The position numbers and the translations under genes were made by a program. This document shows positions 25,649-34,569 of a DNA stretch of 64,000 nt, in pieces. The DNA is from Streptomyces griseochromogenes (GTDB taxonomy: Bacteria > Actinomycetota > Actinomycetes > Streptomycetales > Streptomycetaceae). Positions within the stretch are counted from its first letter, which is position 1. Each line of letters opens with the position of its first letter. The stretch is from the NCBI RefSeq assembly GCF_001542625.1, contig NZ_CP016279.1, positions 5,580,001 through 5,644,000 on the forward strand. Direction: 5' to 3'. The notes under the pieces are model-generated. The model was not told the origin of the DNA, did not search any database, and saw only the letters and a program-made list of their open reading frames with translations.

Positions 25649-28204
25649 GTGCCGATACCGCGTGTTCGCAGACCCGGCTCGTCGCGCAAACCGCGGCGTT
25701 CCCTGACAAGTTCCCGCACTCTCATCCTGATCGCCGTGCTGGCCGTGGCCACCGCTTTGCTCCCCCTGGCGAGCCTCGGCCAGGGAGACGCAAAGGCGGA
25801 CAGTTCAGAGGTGCCCGGCCCTACCGGTGCGGGGTTCGCCCCGCACCACGGGGTGGCGCCCGCATCCGCGATGGAACCCGCTGCACCGGTGCTGCCACGG
25901 GACGGCTGGACGGTGACCGCCAGCGACCAGGAGAACGCCGCGGAGGACGGACGCGCCGCCAACGTAATGGACGGGGATACCGCCACCATCTGGCACAGCA
26001 AGTGGTCGGGGACCCCCACTGCGCTGCCGCACAGCATCACCATCGACATGCATCGCACCGCCGTGGTGTCGGCGATCGTCTACTGGCCGCGGGCCGTCAG
26101 CCCCAACGGCCGTATCGGCACGTACGAGATCCGGCTGAGCAACGACGGCCGGACCTGGAGCGAGCCGGTGGCCTCCGGCACTCTCGCGGACGACGCCACG
26201 GTCAAGACGCTGTCCTTCGCCGCGCAGGGCACACGGTATGTGCGGCTGACGGCGCTGACCGAAGCGGGCGGACGGGGGCCATGGGCGTCCGCGGCGGAAC
26301 TCGACCTGCTCGGCGATCCCGGCTCCACCGCCGGTGTCGTCGCCCTGTCGCGCGAGGGATGGACCGCCACCGCAAGCGACGAAGAGAGCTCGGCGGAGGA
26401 CGGACGCGCCGCCAACGTACTGGACGGGGATGCCGACACCATCTGGCACAGCAAGTGGTCGAGTTCCACTGCTGCGCTGCCGCACAGCATCACCATCGAC
26501 ATGAAGAGGCCCCGCACGGTCTCCGAACTCACCTACCAGCCGCGTCAGGACTCCACGAACGGCCGGATCGGCGCCTTCACCGTCACCACCAGCTCGGACG
26601 GCACGTCCTTCGGTGCGCCGGTCGCCTCCGGCACCTGGGCCGACGACGACACGATCAAGGGCGCCTCGTTCATCCGGCCTGTGACGGCCCGGTATGTACG
26701 TCTGACCGCCACCACCGAGGCGGGCGGCCGCGGCCCCTGGTCCTCGGCGGCCGAAATCCGGCTGGCCGGGCCCGCGGATCCCGCCCAAGCGGGTGCGTGG
26801 GGTCCGGTGAAGGGCTTCCCTCTGGTCCCGGTGACCACGGCCGTCCTGCCGAACAACAAACTGCTCGCCTGGTCGGCGTACGGCGTCGACCGGTTCGGCG
26901 GCAGCAATGGCTACACCCAGACCGCAATCATGGACATGACGACTGGTCAGGTCACGCAGCGGCGCATCGACAACACGGGGCACGACATGTTCTGCCCGGG
27001 GATCGCCATCCTGTCCGACGGGCGCGTCCTGGTCACCGGCGGCAGCAACGCGGAACGTGCCAGCATCTACGACCCGGCGACGGACGCCTGGACCTCGACC
27101 GCGGACATGCACATACCCCGCGGCTACCAGGCGATGACCCTGCTGTCCAACGGCGAGGCCTTCGTCCTGGGCGGTTCCTGGAGCGGCGGCGTGGGCGGAA
27201 AGGACGCCGAGGTGTGGTCGCCTGCCACGGGAACCTGGCGCACCCTGCCCGGCGTTCCCGTCGCCCCGACCATGACTGCGGACCCGGCGGGTCCCTACCG
27301 GGCGGACAACCATGAGTGGCTGCACGCCACTTCGGACGGCCGGGTACTGCAGCTCGGCCCGAGCAAGCAGATGAACTGGATCACCACGACGGGCGCCGGG
27401 ACCATCGCGTCGGCCGGGACCCGTGCCGACAGCCAGGACGCGATGAACGGCAACGCGGTCGCGTACGACATCGACAAGTTGCTGACCCTCGGCGGCGCGA
27501 CCGCTTACGAGAAGGCCAAGGCCACGAACCGTGCCTATACCGTCGACGCGAGCGGCAGTGGACAGCCGGTGAGCACCCGAACCGGGGACATGCGCTTCGC
27601 TCGCGCGTTCAGCAACAGCGTGGTCATGCCGGACGGGAAGGTCGCGGTGTTCGGCGGACAGTCGTACCCGGTACCTTTCAGCGACGCGACGTCCGTCATG
27701 ACCCCGGAGATCTGGGATCCGGCCACCGGGAAGTTCACGTCCGCGGCATCCATGGCCGTGCCGCGCAACTACCACAGCGTCGCCAATCTGCTGCCGGACG
27801 GCCGGATCTTCTCCGGCGGCGGAGGCCTGTGCGGGGACTGCGCCACGAACCACCTGGACGGCGCGATCTTCACCCCGCCGTATCTGCTCAACGCGGACGG
27901 CAGCGAAAGGCCCCGTCCGGCCATCACCGGTCAGGTGCCCGCCCGGGCAGAAAACGGCACGCAGTTGTCGGTAACCACCGACAAGGCGGTCACCTCCTTC
28001 GCCCTCGTACGCGCCAGTGCGGCGACCCACACCACCGACAACGACCAGCGCCGCGTGCCACTGCGGTTCCGTGCCACGGCCGGCACCTCGTACCAGGTCG
28101 ACATCCCGGCCGACCCGGGCGTCGCCCTGCCAGGGACGTACATGCTGTTCGCGCTCGACGCTCAGGGGGCGCCGAGCAACGCCCGGATGCTCACGATCAG
28201 CTGA
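25649..28204 (+). CDS. Secreted galactose oxidase with two CBM32 (F5/8C) domains
   Basis: An 851-residue copper-radical oxidase that would oxidise a C6 primary alcohol of galactose-type sugars to aldehyde with H2O2 release. GTG 25649 (GGAG ten bases upstream) gives a signal or membrane anchor near residues 27-45. Two coagulation-factor-type discoidin modules follow, both with ASD.E and DGD...IWHSKWS blocks, then a kelch propeller and a C-terminal Ig-like DUF1929 domain. All active-site residues are visible: Cys449 (DMFCPG), Tyr493 (RGYQA), stacking Trp511 (GGSWSGG), Tyr708-His709 (NYHSV) and His794 (THTTDNDQRR). It stands alone next to sugar-acid gene debris. Confidence 0.93.
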   Translation: MPIPRVRRPGSSRKPRRSLTSSRTLILIAVLAVATALLPLASLGQGDAKADSSEVPGPTGAGFAPHHGVAPASAMEPAAPVLPRDGWTVTASDQENAAEDGRAANVMDGDTATIWHSKWSGTPTALPHSITIDMHRTAVVSAIVYWPRAVSPNGRIGTYEIRLSNDGRTWSEPVASGTLADDATVKTLSFAAQGTRYVRLTALTEAGGRGPWASAAELDLLGDPGSTAGVVALSREGWTATASDEESSAEDGRAANVLDGDADTIWHSKWSSSTAALPHSITIDMKRPRTVSELTYQPRQDSTNGRIGAFTVTTSSDGTSFGAPVASGTWADDDTIKGASFIRPVTARYVRLTATTEAGGRGPWSSAAEIRLAGPADPAQAGAWGPVKGFPLVPVTTAVLPNNKLLAWSAYGVDRFGGSNGYTQTAIMDMTTGQVTQRRIDNTGHDMFCPGIAILSDGRVLVTGGSNAERASIYDPATDAWTSTADMHIPRGYQAMTLLSNGEAFVLGGSWSGGVGGKDAEVWSPATGTWRTLPGVPVAPTMTADPAGPYRADNHEWLHATSDGRVLQLGPSKQMNWITTTGAGTIASAGTRADSQDAMNGNAVAYDIDKLLTLGGATAYEKAKATNRAYTVDASGSGQPVSTRTGDMRFARAFSNSVVMPDGKVAVFGGQSYPVPFSDATSVMTPEIWDPATGKFTSAASMAVPRNYHSVANLLPDGRIFSGGGGLCGDCATNHLDGAIFTPPYLLNADGSERPRPAITGQVPARAENGTQLSVTTDKAVTSFALVRASAATHTTDNDQRRVPLRFRATAGTSYQVDIPADPGVALPGTYMLFALDAQGAPSNARMLTIS

Positions 28205-28862
28205 GGCCGAGGACCCGGCGCGCTTGGCGAGCGTGCACGGGCGCGGCCCGAGGTGCGGCTGCTACGGGGGCTGCATGCGGTGTGCCCGCCTGTCCCGCAG
28301 ACGCAGGCCCGCCCGTGACCGCTGCCACTCATGAGGTGTTCGACCGCTGCCACGCCTGCTGGGAGGCCCGCGCCCCCCACGCACGCCTGGCCGCCGGGTT
28401 CGGCATCGTCATTGCGACCGGAACCAGCAACCGCGCCACCATCACCACAGGACTGCCGCACGCTGCTCGGCCTGCTCCGCGCCCACGAGATCCACGCGGT
28501 CGCGCACGCCCCTTGAGCGCGCGTGACCGGGAGTGCGTCGGGGCTTCTCAGGTGTAGGTGGTCCCGGGTGTGCCTCTTACCGCATACCACGGAGTCGGCC
28601 AGAGTGATCGGGCACCGAGACATCGATCCGTACAGCCGCGTCTGGGGCTTACAGCCCGGAACCACTGTCTGCCGGTCCGGGCGCGGACCTGTGCCGACGG
28701 CGCCGTACCGGCCCGCGCCACCGTCCGTGCCAGGTGGCACTGTCGGTCTGTCACCGCGACCCGCTCCGCCGCCCGCCGACCCACGCACCCACGCACCCAC
28801 GCACCCACCGAGAAGACCACCATGTTGCCGCCCGACCAGGTACGGCAGACAGCCGCCGTCAG
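28205..28862. other. Gene-free stretch after the galactose oxidase
   Basis: No supported gene. A frame near 28320-28500 has a protein-like composition but no start signal or recognised family. An ACGC-rich short repeat (cacccacg, about 28782-28806) is visible. Confidence 0.4.
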
Positions 28863-29200
28863 GCACAGCGCGTGGTGTCGCCGCCGCACATCGACGATCC
28901 AATTGCGGCCGAGGCCACAGCCCTCGGCCTCGGGACACTGTCCGGGATGTTCAACCCGACCGAGGCTGTGCCTGCCTGGCAGGTCGGCGTGACTGCGGCC
29001 ATGCTGTTCCCGGCCTCGCTGCTTGGCCCGGACTTCGCCACGGTGATGCATGGCCCGTTGCCCGAGCGGCCATTCGTGGCCACAGGAGGCATAAACCTGG
29101 CGGGTGTCGAAGGTTGGCTGGCCGATGGGGCACCCGCAGTCGCCGTGGGCTCGGCTCTGATCGGGGACGCGCTGGACGACGAGGATCACACGGCGCCGTG
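28863..29200 (+). pseudogene. KDPG/KHG aldolase (Eda-type) C-terminal fragment
   Basis: The forward frame reads PPHIDDPIAAEATALGLGTL, SGMFNPTEAVPAWQVGVTA, MLFPASLLGPDFATVMHGPL, FVATGGINLAGVEGWL and VAVGSALIGD. This is the C-terminal two thirds of a 2-dehydro-3-deoxyphosphogluconate aldolase. The Schiff-base Lys of KLFPA is replaced by Met (AMLFPA), and the N-terminal 75 or so residues are missing. It is not functional. It lies next to a KDG-kinase fragment in the same order as in many sugar-acid operons. Confidence 0.75.
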
Positions 29201-29205
29201 GCCGC

Positions 29206-29400
29206 CGGCCCGAAGAGAGTCCGCCAGGTCGCGGCCGATACCGTGACCGAGACCGACCCAGTGGGCGCGGGAGCCTCCTTTTGTGGCCGGCTATCTGAGC
29301 GCCGTAATCGACGGAGTCGGCGCCAGAGCCCGGTTGGAGAGAGCCGCCCGCGTGGCAGCCTTCTCCGTCTCCGCCGAAGGCGACTGCGTACTTTCTCTGT
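29206..29400 (+). pseudogene. PfkB-type 2-keto-3-deoxygluconate kinase C-terminal fragment
   Basis: Two frames: RQVAADTVTETDPVGAGASF carries the PfkB DTVGAGDSF anion-hole motif with changes. One base later AGYLSAVIDGVGARARLERA and VAAFSVSAEGDC follow, the usual end of a KDG kinase. The catalytic Asp of GAGD is altered to Ala. It was probably once adjacent to the aldolase in a galacturonate/gluconate catabolic operon. Confidence 0.65.
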
Positions 29401-29405
29401 GCGGA

Positions 29406-30187
29406 TGTTCGTGGTTCGGATCCCGCCGTAGGTTGCTGTCACGCCCGATCCGCTCGGCATGCGTCGCAGGCGGCTGGTGCAGTGTGGAAGTCTGCCCGTG
29501 CTTTCACATCAACTCGCAGGATCCGGTGTGCCTTGAACCGAAGTTACTGACCTCGGTTCCGGGGAGCCAACCCAGAAAGGCAATACGATGAGCGGAACAG
29601 GATCTGGTGCAGATGATGCACGATGGCCAGGAGAACGCCCCCTTTGAAGCCCAGCACGGTCACGAGTTGCGTAATGGCGTGCGTGCCCGTCCGCAAACTC
29701 GTGCGGTCTGGATGGCTTCGGACTTGACGCTGTCCATTGCCGGCTTTGGGGCGGAGATCGTAGGCCTACCGAGCGCTTTCCCTCAGGGAGGGCACGTCCG
29801 TTCTCGGCAGGACCCCGGTTCAACGATCGCGTCGGTGCCAGCTACGCCGACGCCAATCCCTATGGTGCCCCGTTTACCCCCGCCAGGGCCGGCGCAGCAC
29901 CCGACGATGCCGAGCACGTCCACGCCCAAGTAGCGTGCGCCACTTGTAACTTTGCGGGCTCCTTGCGTGGAAGGACACACTTCCTCCTTACGATCGGGAC
30001 GTTCCCAGCTCAGACAGTCCCTACCGGAGAGCTACACCCAGCGGACATTACCGATGGGCGTTCACAAGGTTGCGGTTCTGACCCGACGCGCCGCGCCCGA
30101 TTGCGGTCGTTTCGACCAGCGCGCCGAGCCGTTCGGTGAGAACTGTGGCCTTGTAGCGGCGCACCTATGACTGCCTGAGCAGGTGAA
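29406..30187. other. 0.8-kb stretch without a recognisable gene
   Basis: Open frames here lack start signals and resemblance to any family. It may be IS or gene debris too decayed to identify. Confidence 0.4.
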
Positions 30188-30224
30188 GCGGCCCCACCCG
30201 GCGGGGCAATCCGGATGGGGCCGC
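30188..30224. terminator. Hairpin GCGGCCCCA / TGGGGCCGC
   Basis: A 9-bp perfect stem with a 19-base loop, about 90 bases beyond the end of the DHA2 gene, probably a second termination structure. Confidence 0.5.
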
Positions 30225-30276
30225 CTGTCGTGCCGGGCCTCGGGTGGTCGCCCGCCTTCGACTGTTCCGGGAGGCT

Positions 30277-30304
30277 CCCCGCGCCCAGGGGCATGGGCGC
30301 GGGG
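30277..30304 (-). terminator. Terminator hairpin of the DHA2 transporter gene
   Basis: CCCCGCGCCC and GGGCGCGGGG form a perfect 10-bp stem with an 8-base loop, 12 bases past the transporter stop. Confidence 0.7.
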
Positions 30305-30316
30305 CCGGCCGCTTTG

Positions 30317-31792
30317 TCAGGCGCCGGTCTTGGCCCGCACCGGGCTGGCGCCGAGGTCCGCCGTGACCTCGTCAGCGGCGGCCATGGCAGCGGCGCGCGC
30401 AGTGTTGGTGGCGGGCTTGACGGTGCGGATCAGGAACGGGACAGCGGCGGCGATCGCGCAGATGACGGTGGTGGTCCAGAAGGCGTGCTTGTAGGCGTCC
30501 AGGGTGGGCAGCGCGATGGGGATCGGGAGCTTCATGGTGTCGCCGGTCAGGATGGCGGCCATGACGGCCGTGCCGATGGCGCCGCCGACGGTGCGGAGCA
30601 CGGCGTTCATGCCGTTGGCGATGCCGGACTGCTCGACCGGGACGGCGCCGTTGATGTAGGCGGGCATGGCGGAGAACGCGAGGCCGATACCCAGGCCGAA
30701 GATGGCGGAGGCGGTGTAGATGTCGGCCTCGTGGCTGTGGCGCAGGGCGAGGTAGCCCATCGCGGCGGCGCCGAGCACGCCGCCGAGGACCAGCGGCAGG
30801 CGCGGGCCGCGGCGGGCGATCAACAGGGCGCCGAGCGGGGCGGCGATCATCGAGCCGATGGCGGAGGGCAGCAGCATGATGCCGGCGTGCAGGACGGTCG
30901 CGGTGAAGCCGTAGTGGGCGAGCTTGGCGGGGGTCTGGGCGAAGTTGCTGATGACCATGAACGAGCCGTACATGCCGAAGCCGATCAGCAGGCCGGCGAG
31001 GTTGGTGAAGGCGACGGCGGGGCGGGACATCATGGTGAGGTCGACCAGCGGGTGCTGCACCTTGGCCTCGATGATGATCCAGACGAGGCAGACGACGGCG
31101 GCGACGGCGAACAGGCCGAGGGTGCGGTTGGAGGTCCAGCCCCAGTTGTTGCCCTGGCTGACGGCGACGAGGAGGGCGGAGAGCCAGCCGGCGAGGGTGA
31201 GAGCGCCCAGCGGGTCGGCGCCGCCGTCCTTGTCGGTGACCGGGTCGGTGGGCACGCGCAGGGCGACCAGGGCGAGGGCGAGCAGGCCGAAGACCAGGCC
31301 CATCCAGAAGATCGACTTGTAGCTCCAGTGTTCCAGGAGCAGGCCGGTGGCGACCAGGCCGAGACCGGAGCCGACACCCATGGAGGCACTGATGGCGGCC
31401 ACGCCGCCGGTCACCTTGTGTGTGGGCAGCTCGTCGCGGACGATGCTGATCGCCAACGGCAGCACGCCACCGCCGGCGCCCTGCAGGATGCGGGCGACGA
31501 CCAGCCAGGTGAAGGAGTGGGTGCCGACCGCCAGCGCCGAACCGGCGACGAGGCCCGCCAGCGAGATCAGCAGCATCGGCTTGCGGCCCCGAAGGTCGCC
31601 GAAGCGGCCCAGCAGGGGGGTCAGCACGGCGGCGGAGAGCAGGTTCGCCGTCATCAGCCACGTGATATCCGAGCCGGAGACGTCCAGCTCCTTGGCCAGC
31701 GAGGGCAGGATCGGGACGACCGCGGTCTGCACCACGCTGAACGACAGCATCGCCAGGATGAGGGCCGGCAGGACACCGCTTGCTGGAGACAC
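30317..31792 (-). CDS. DHA2-family MFS drug efflux transporter, 5' end rebuilt by an IS junction
   Basis: A 491-residue proton-coupled exporter with the DHA2 14-helix pattern. MFS motif A is seen as GRFGDLRGRKPML, motif C as ASMGVGSGLGLVATG, and the helix 1 motif as SFSVVQTAVVPILPSLA. The GTG at 31792 and the first few residues come from sequence shared with the ISL3 fragment that starts at 31785, so the native start, ribosome-binding site and promoter are lost. Expression would depend on sequences in or beyond the ISL3 remnant. No regulator is adjacent. Confidence 0.85.
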   Translation of the reverse strand: MSPASGVLPALILAMLSFSVVQTAVVPILPSLAKELDVSGSDITWLMTANLLSAAVLTPLLGRFGDLRGRKPMLLISLAGLVAGSALAVGTHSFTWLVVARILQGAGGGVLPLAISIVRDELPTHKVTGGVAAISASMGVGSGLGLVATGLLLEHWSYKSIFWMGLVFGLLALALVALRVPTDPVTDKDGGADPLGALTLAGWLSALLVAVSQGNNWGWTSNRTLGLFAVAAVVCLVWIIIEAKVQHPLVDLTMMSRPAVAFTNLAGLLIGFGMYGSFMVISNFAQTPAKLAHYGFTATVLHAGIMLLPSAIGSMIAAPLGALLIARRGPRLPLVLGGVLGAAAMGYLALRHSHEADIYTASAIFGLGIGLAFSAMPAYINGAVPVEQSGIANGMNAVLRTVGGAIGTAVMAAILTGDTMKLPIPIALPTLDAYKHAFWTTTVICAIAAAVPFLIRTVKPATNTARAAAMAAADEVTADLGASPVRAKTGA

Positions 31793-32383
31793 ACTGGACG
31801 ATCAGTGCCGTCGCCCGCCGTCTGAACCTCGACCGCAAGACCGTGCGCCGCTTCCGCGACACCGATCTCGACGAGTTGCTCGCCTCCGCCCGCGAGCGCC
31901 GCCCCAACGGCGTCCTGGAGCCGTTCAAGGCATACCTCAACGCCCGCTTCACCGAAGTCCAAGGCCAGGTAAGCAGCACCCAGCTCTTCTTGGAGATCCA
32001 CACCCGCGGCTACCATGGCAGCCGCCAGGTGGTCCGCAAACACCTCGCCGCCCTCCGGCCGGGCACCGCCGAACCGGTCCGGGCCGACATCCCGAGCCCC
32101 CGCAAGACCACCCCGTGGATCATGCGGCCCCGCCAGACGCTCACCGAAAGTCAGGACGAGCGACTCCTTCAAGTCCGGCTCGCCTGCCCGGACATCACCC
32201 GGGCCCGCGACCTCGCTCGGGCCTTCGCCGCTCTGGTCCGTCACCAGCGCGGATACCTGTTGCTGGAGTGGATCCGACAGGCCGAGCAGGACGCACCGAA
32301 ACCCATGAAGGGCTTCGCCGGCTTCCTCCGCCAGGACCTCGACGCAGTGACTGCCGGCTTGACCCTGCCCTGGAGCTCCGGAG
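31785..32383 (+). pseudogene. ISL3-family transposase internal fragment
   Basis: The forward frame reads HWTISAVARRLNLDRKTVRR, RRPNGVLEPFKAYLNARFTE, FLEIHTRGYHGSRQVVRKHL, LACPDITRARDLARAFAALV and GFAGFLRQDLDAVTAGLTLP, ending WSSGV where an ISL3 transposase normally continues with EGHVNRVK. The zinc-finger N-terminus and first DDE residues are missing upstream, and the last 40 or so residues downstream. It abuts the truncated DHA2 gene head to head. Confidence 0.85.
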
Positions 32384-32487
32384 TGTCGGCGTACACGAGA
32401 ATGTGCTCAATGGAGTACGGACGAACGTGCTCAGCTGGATGACAGGCTGTCCTCTCGGCTCAAGCGGAGTCGTGGCACGATGTCCTT

Positions 32488-32871
32488 GTGGAGAGTTCTG
32501 CTTCTTCAGCCCGTCGTCGCATGCTGATCGAGGCGGTGGTCGTGGTCGCGGCAGATGCCTCGGCTCAGGTGACTTGGCTGGGCAAGTACGACGTGCCGCC
32601 GGACGAGATCGCCTTGAGCTTCGATGACGCCTTCCGCCTCGCTGAGCGACTGGTCGAGGACGGTCAGCTCAGACGTGGTGTGCTGCCCTCGCTGCGGATG
32701 ATCGATGAAGTCTTCAGCGAGATGACCCAGGACACGGACGTGGGTCGGTGGACAAGGGAGGCATTGTCCACCGACCCAGGGTGGGGACGTGCCCGGCAGC
32801 TGGCGCGAGAAGTCCTCACCGCAGAAGGTGAGGAGACCTCTCCGCTGCCAGGCCTCCGCATCATTCGATGA
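32488..32871 (+). CDS. Hypothetical small protein
   Basis: A 127-residue protein from GTG 32488: an Arg/Ala-rich start, LIEAVVVVAADASAQVTWLG, an acidic middle (RLAERLVEDGQLRRG, MIDEVFSEMTQD) and REVLTAEGEETSPLPGLRI at the end. Codon use is normal for the region. It is not recognised, but the size and composition fit the small orphan or immunity-type proteins frequent in Streptomyces. The ribosome-binding site is weak. Confidence 0.5.
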   Translation: MESSASSARRRMLIEAVVVVAADASAQVTWLGKYDVPPDEIALSFDDAFRLAERLVEDGQLRRGVLPSLRMIDEVFSEMTQDTDVGRWTREALSTDPGWGRARQLAREVLTAEGEETSPLPGLRIIR

Positions 32872-32892
32872 GTCCCCAGCCCGGCTCGCAGC

Positions 32893-33039
32893 CTAGGCTG
32901 CGGGCTCGCGCTCGATGGCGGCGAGCCGGTTCTTCAGCCGGTAGCTGGGACCGTTGATGGAGACGACGTCGCAGTGGTGCAGGAGCCGATCGAGAATGGC
33001 CGTGGCGAGAACTTCGTCGCCGAAAACCTGTCCCCATTC
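32893..33039 (-). pseudogene. istB: IS21 IstB-like ATPase, C-terminal piece
   Basis: The reverse strand gives EWGQVFGDEVLATAILDRLL, HHCDVVSINGPSYRLKNR and the end LAAIEREPAA, the classic IstB C-terminus. It begins exactly where the 3452-bp insertion ends. The upstream part of the gene is at 36492-36895. Confidence 0.9.
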
Positions 33040-33178
33040 ATCTGGGGCTGGCACTTGTTCCCTCACAAGAGTTGCTGCTGCCACCTGGCCGTATCCCGGT
33101 CTGGCGGTCCTCGCTGAATCTCGCGGTGGCACCCCGGTTCTCCAGGTGCTGCCTTGACCGTTCAGGTGCGAGGAAGGT

Positions 33179-34246
33179 GTGCCGGTGGCCGAGGTGAGAC
33201 TCCAGGTCATCGCGGGCGGGGCCGTCCCGCAGGAGCCGCTGACGACGGATCCGTGGCGGTTCCATGCAGCGTGTGTGGACGCGTTCGTCGTGTCCTGGAG
33301 GGCTCGCGGGTTCAGCCCGGTGACCATCGACAACGACATCGGCCTGCTGGAGCGGACCCTCACCGCTCTGGGGCGGCCCGCGTGGGAGACGCCCCAGGAC
33401 ATCGATCGCGTGATCGGCGACCTTACGATCCAGGGCCGCAAGACGTCGACCCGGCGCGAGTATGTGCAGATCTTCAAGTGCTTCCACCGGTTCTTGCAGG
33501 CCCGCAAGGCGGCCGAGATCGAGGCCGCGTTCAGCGTCCGCCTGGTCTGCCCGATCGACGAGTTCAACGCCTCCCGGCATGTCGGCGACGACTCGCCGGC
33601 CGTGCTGCCGCCTCCGACGCCAGAGCAGGTGGGCGAGTTCTTCGACTTCATGAAGCAGCGGATCGCGACCGCGCGGAAGTACGGACCCGCGGCCCGAGAC
33701 CATGCGATGTTCCGGACGCTGTATCACGCCGGACTCCGCTCCGAGGAAGCGTCCCTGCTGGACAAGCCGGGCCTGCACCTCTCCCGTGGGCCATTCGGCA
33801 AGCTGCATGTCCGGTTCGGCGAGGGAGCCCATACCTCCGGACCGCGGCCGAGGTGGGTGCCCATGCTCGACGGCCTCGATCTTGTGCTGCGGTGGTTCCT
33901 GGAGGACGTGCGACCCAAATTCCCCGACTCGCCCGTGCTGTTCGCCGACGAGTCCGGCGGCAGCCGCCACCGCGGCACCATCCGCAACCGCCTGCGCTAT
34001 CTGATGGAACTCGAAGGCCGCCCGACGGCCGACCGGTTCAGCCCCCATGCCCTGCGACGAGCCTGCGCGACCCAAAACTACGAACGCGGCGGCGACCTCG
34101 TGGCGATCCAACAGTTGCTCGGTCACTGGACCGTCAGCTCGACCATGCGCTATGTCCGCCCCTCCGCGACCTTCATCGAGGACGCCTATCAACGGGCGGT
34201 CGCCAGCACTCTGGCCGAGCTGAGTGGGAAGGACACCACGGCATGA
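33179..34246 (+). CDS. Tyrosine recombinase (XerC/D-like)
   Basis: A 355-residue recombinase with an N-terminal SAM-like core-binding domain (residues 20-115: FVVSWRARGFSPVTIDNDIG). The catalytic domain has Arg in HAGLRSEEASLLD, HALRRACATQNYERGGDLVA (HxxR), QQLLGHWTVSSTMRYVRPS (His/Trp and nucleophile Tyr), so it looks active. It is the first gene of the insertion; its stop overlaps the start of the XRE gene (ATGA), implying translational coupling. It likely mediates insertion and excision of the element, with the second recombinase now dead. Confidence 0.9.
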   Translation: MPVAEVRLQVIAGGAVPQEPLTTDPWRFHAACVDAFVVSWRARGFSPVTIDNDIGLLERTLTALGRPAWETPQDIDRVIGDLTIQGRKTSTRREYVQIFKCFHRFLQARKAAEIEAAFSVRLVCPIDEFNASRHVGDDSPAVLPPPTPEQVGEFFDFMKQRIATARKYGPAARDHAMFRTLYHAGLRSEEASLLDKPGLHLSRGPFGKLHVRFGEGAHTSGPRPRWVPMLDGLDLVLRWFLEDVRPKFPDSPVLFADESGGSRHRGTIRNRLRYLMELEGRPTADRFSPHALRRACATQNYERGGDLVAIQQLLGHWTVSSTMRYVRPSATFIEDAYQRAVASTLAELSGKDTTA

Positions 34247-34557
34247 AGATCCAATGGCGGCTGCGGATGGCCGCGGGCCAGCGCGAGGTGTGGACCGGGA
34301 CCGAGCTGCGACGGCTGCTGGCCGAGAAGGCAGGTCTTCAGCTGTCCTCGGCCTCGGTGTCCGCGTTGTTCACCAAGGAGCCCTCGCAGGTGAAGATGAC
34401 CACGCTGGCCGCGTTGTGCACCGCGCTGGAATGCACCCCCAACGACCTGATCGAGGTCGACACCACCCCCGTCGAACGGCCGATCGCACCCCCTCGCCCG
34501 GTCGCCGATCTCCCGCAGGCTGCCTCCGCCCGGGGCCGTTCGATGCCGCCCCTGTGA
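34243..34557 (+). CDS. XRE-family (Cro/C1) helix-turn-helix protein of the recombinase element
   Basis: A 104-residue protein. Residues 1-65 form the helix-turn-helix of the small Cro/YozG type: TGTELRRLLAEKAGLQLSSA, SVSALFTKEPSQVKMTTLAAL, TALECTPNDLIEVD. A proline-rich tail follows. It overlaps the recombinase stop by four bases. It is probably a regulator or recombination directionality factor for the element; which one cannot be told. The next gene follows in the same frame after one TGA. Confidence 0.85.
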   Translation: MKIQWRLRMAAGQREVWTGTELRRLLAEKAGLQLSSASVSALFTKEPSQVKMTTLAALCTALECTPNDLIEVDTTPVERPIAPPRPVADLPQAASARGRSMPPL

Positions 34558-34569
34558 CGGCAGGCCACG

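Noticed and set aside
25805..28030. 741-codon reverse frame opposite the galactose oxidase
   Set aside because: Shadow frame; no motif and a Gly/Arg/Val bias.
28782..28806. Short cacccacg repeats considered as a CRISPR or iteron array
   Set aside because: Too short and irregular; no spacers or cas genes.
30215..31825. 536-codon forward frame opposite the DHA2 gene
   Set aside because: Gly/Asp/Gln low complexity, shadow of a membrane protein gene.
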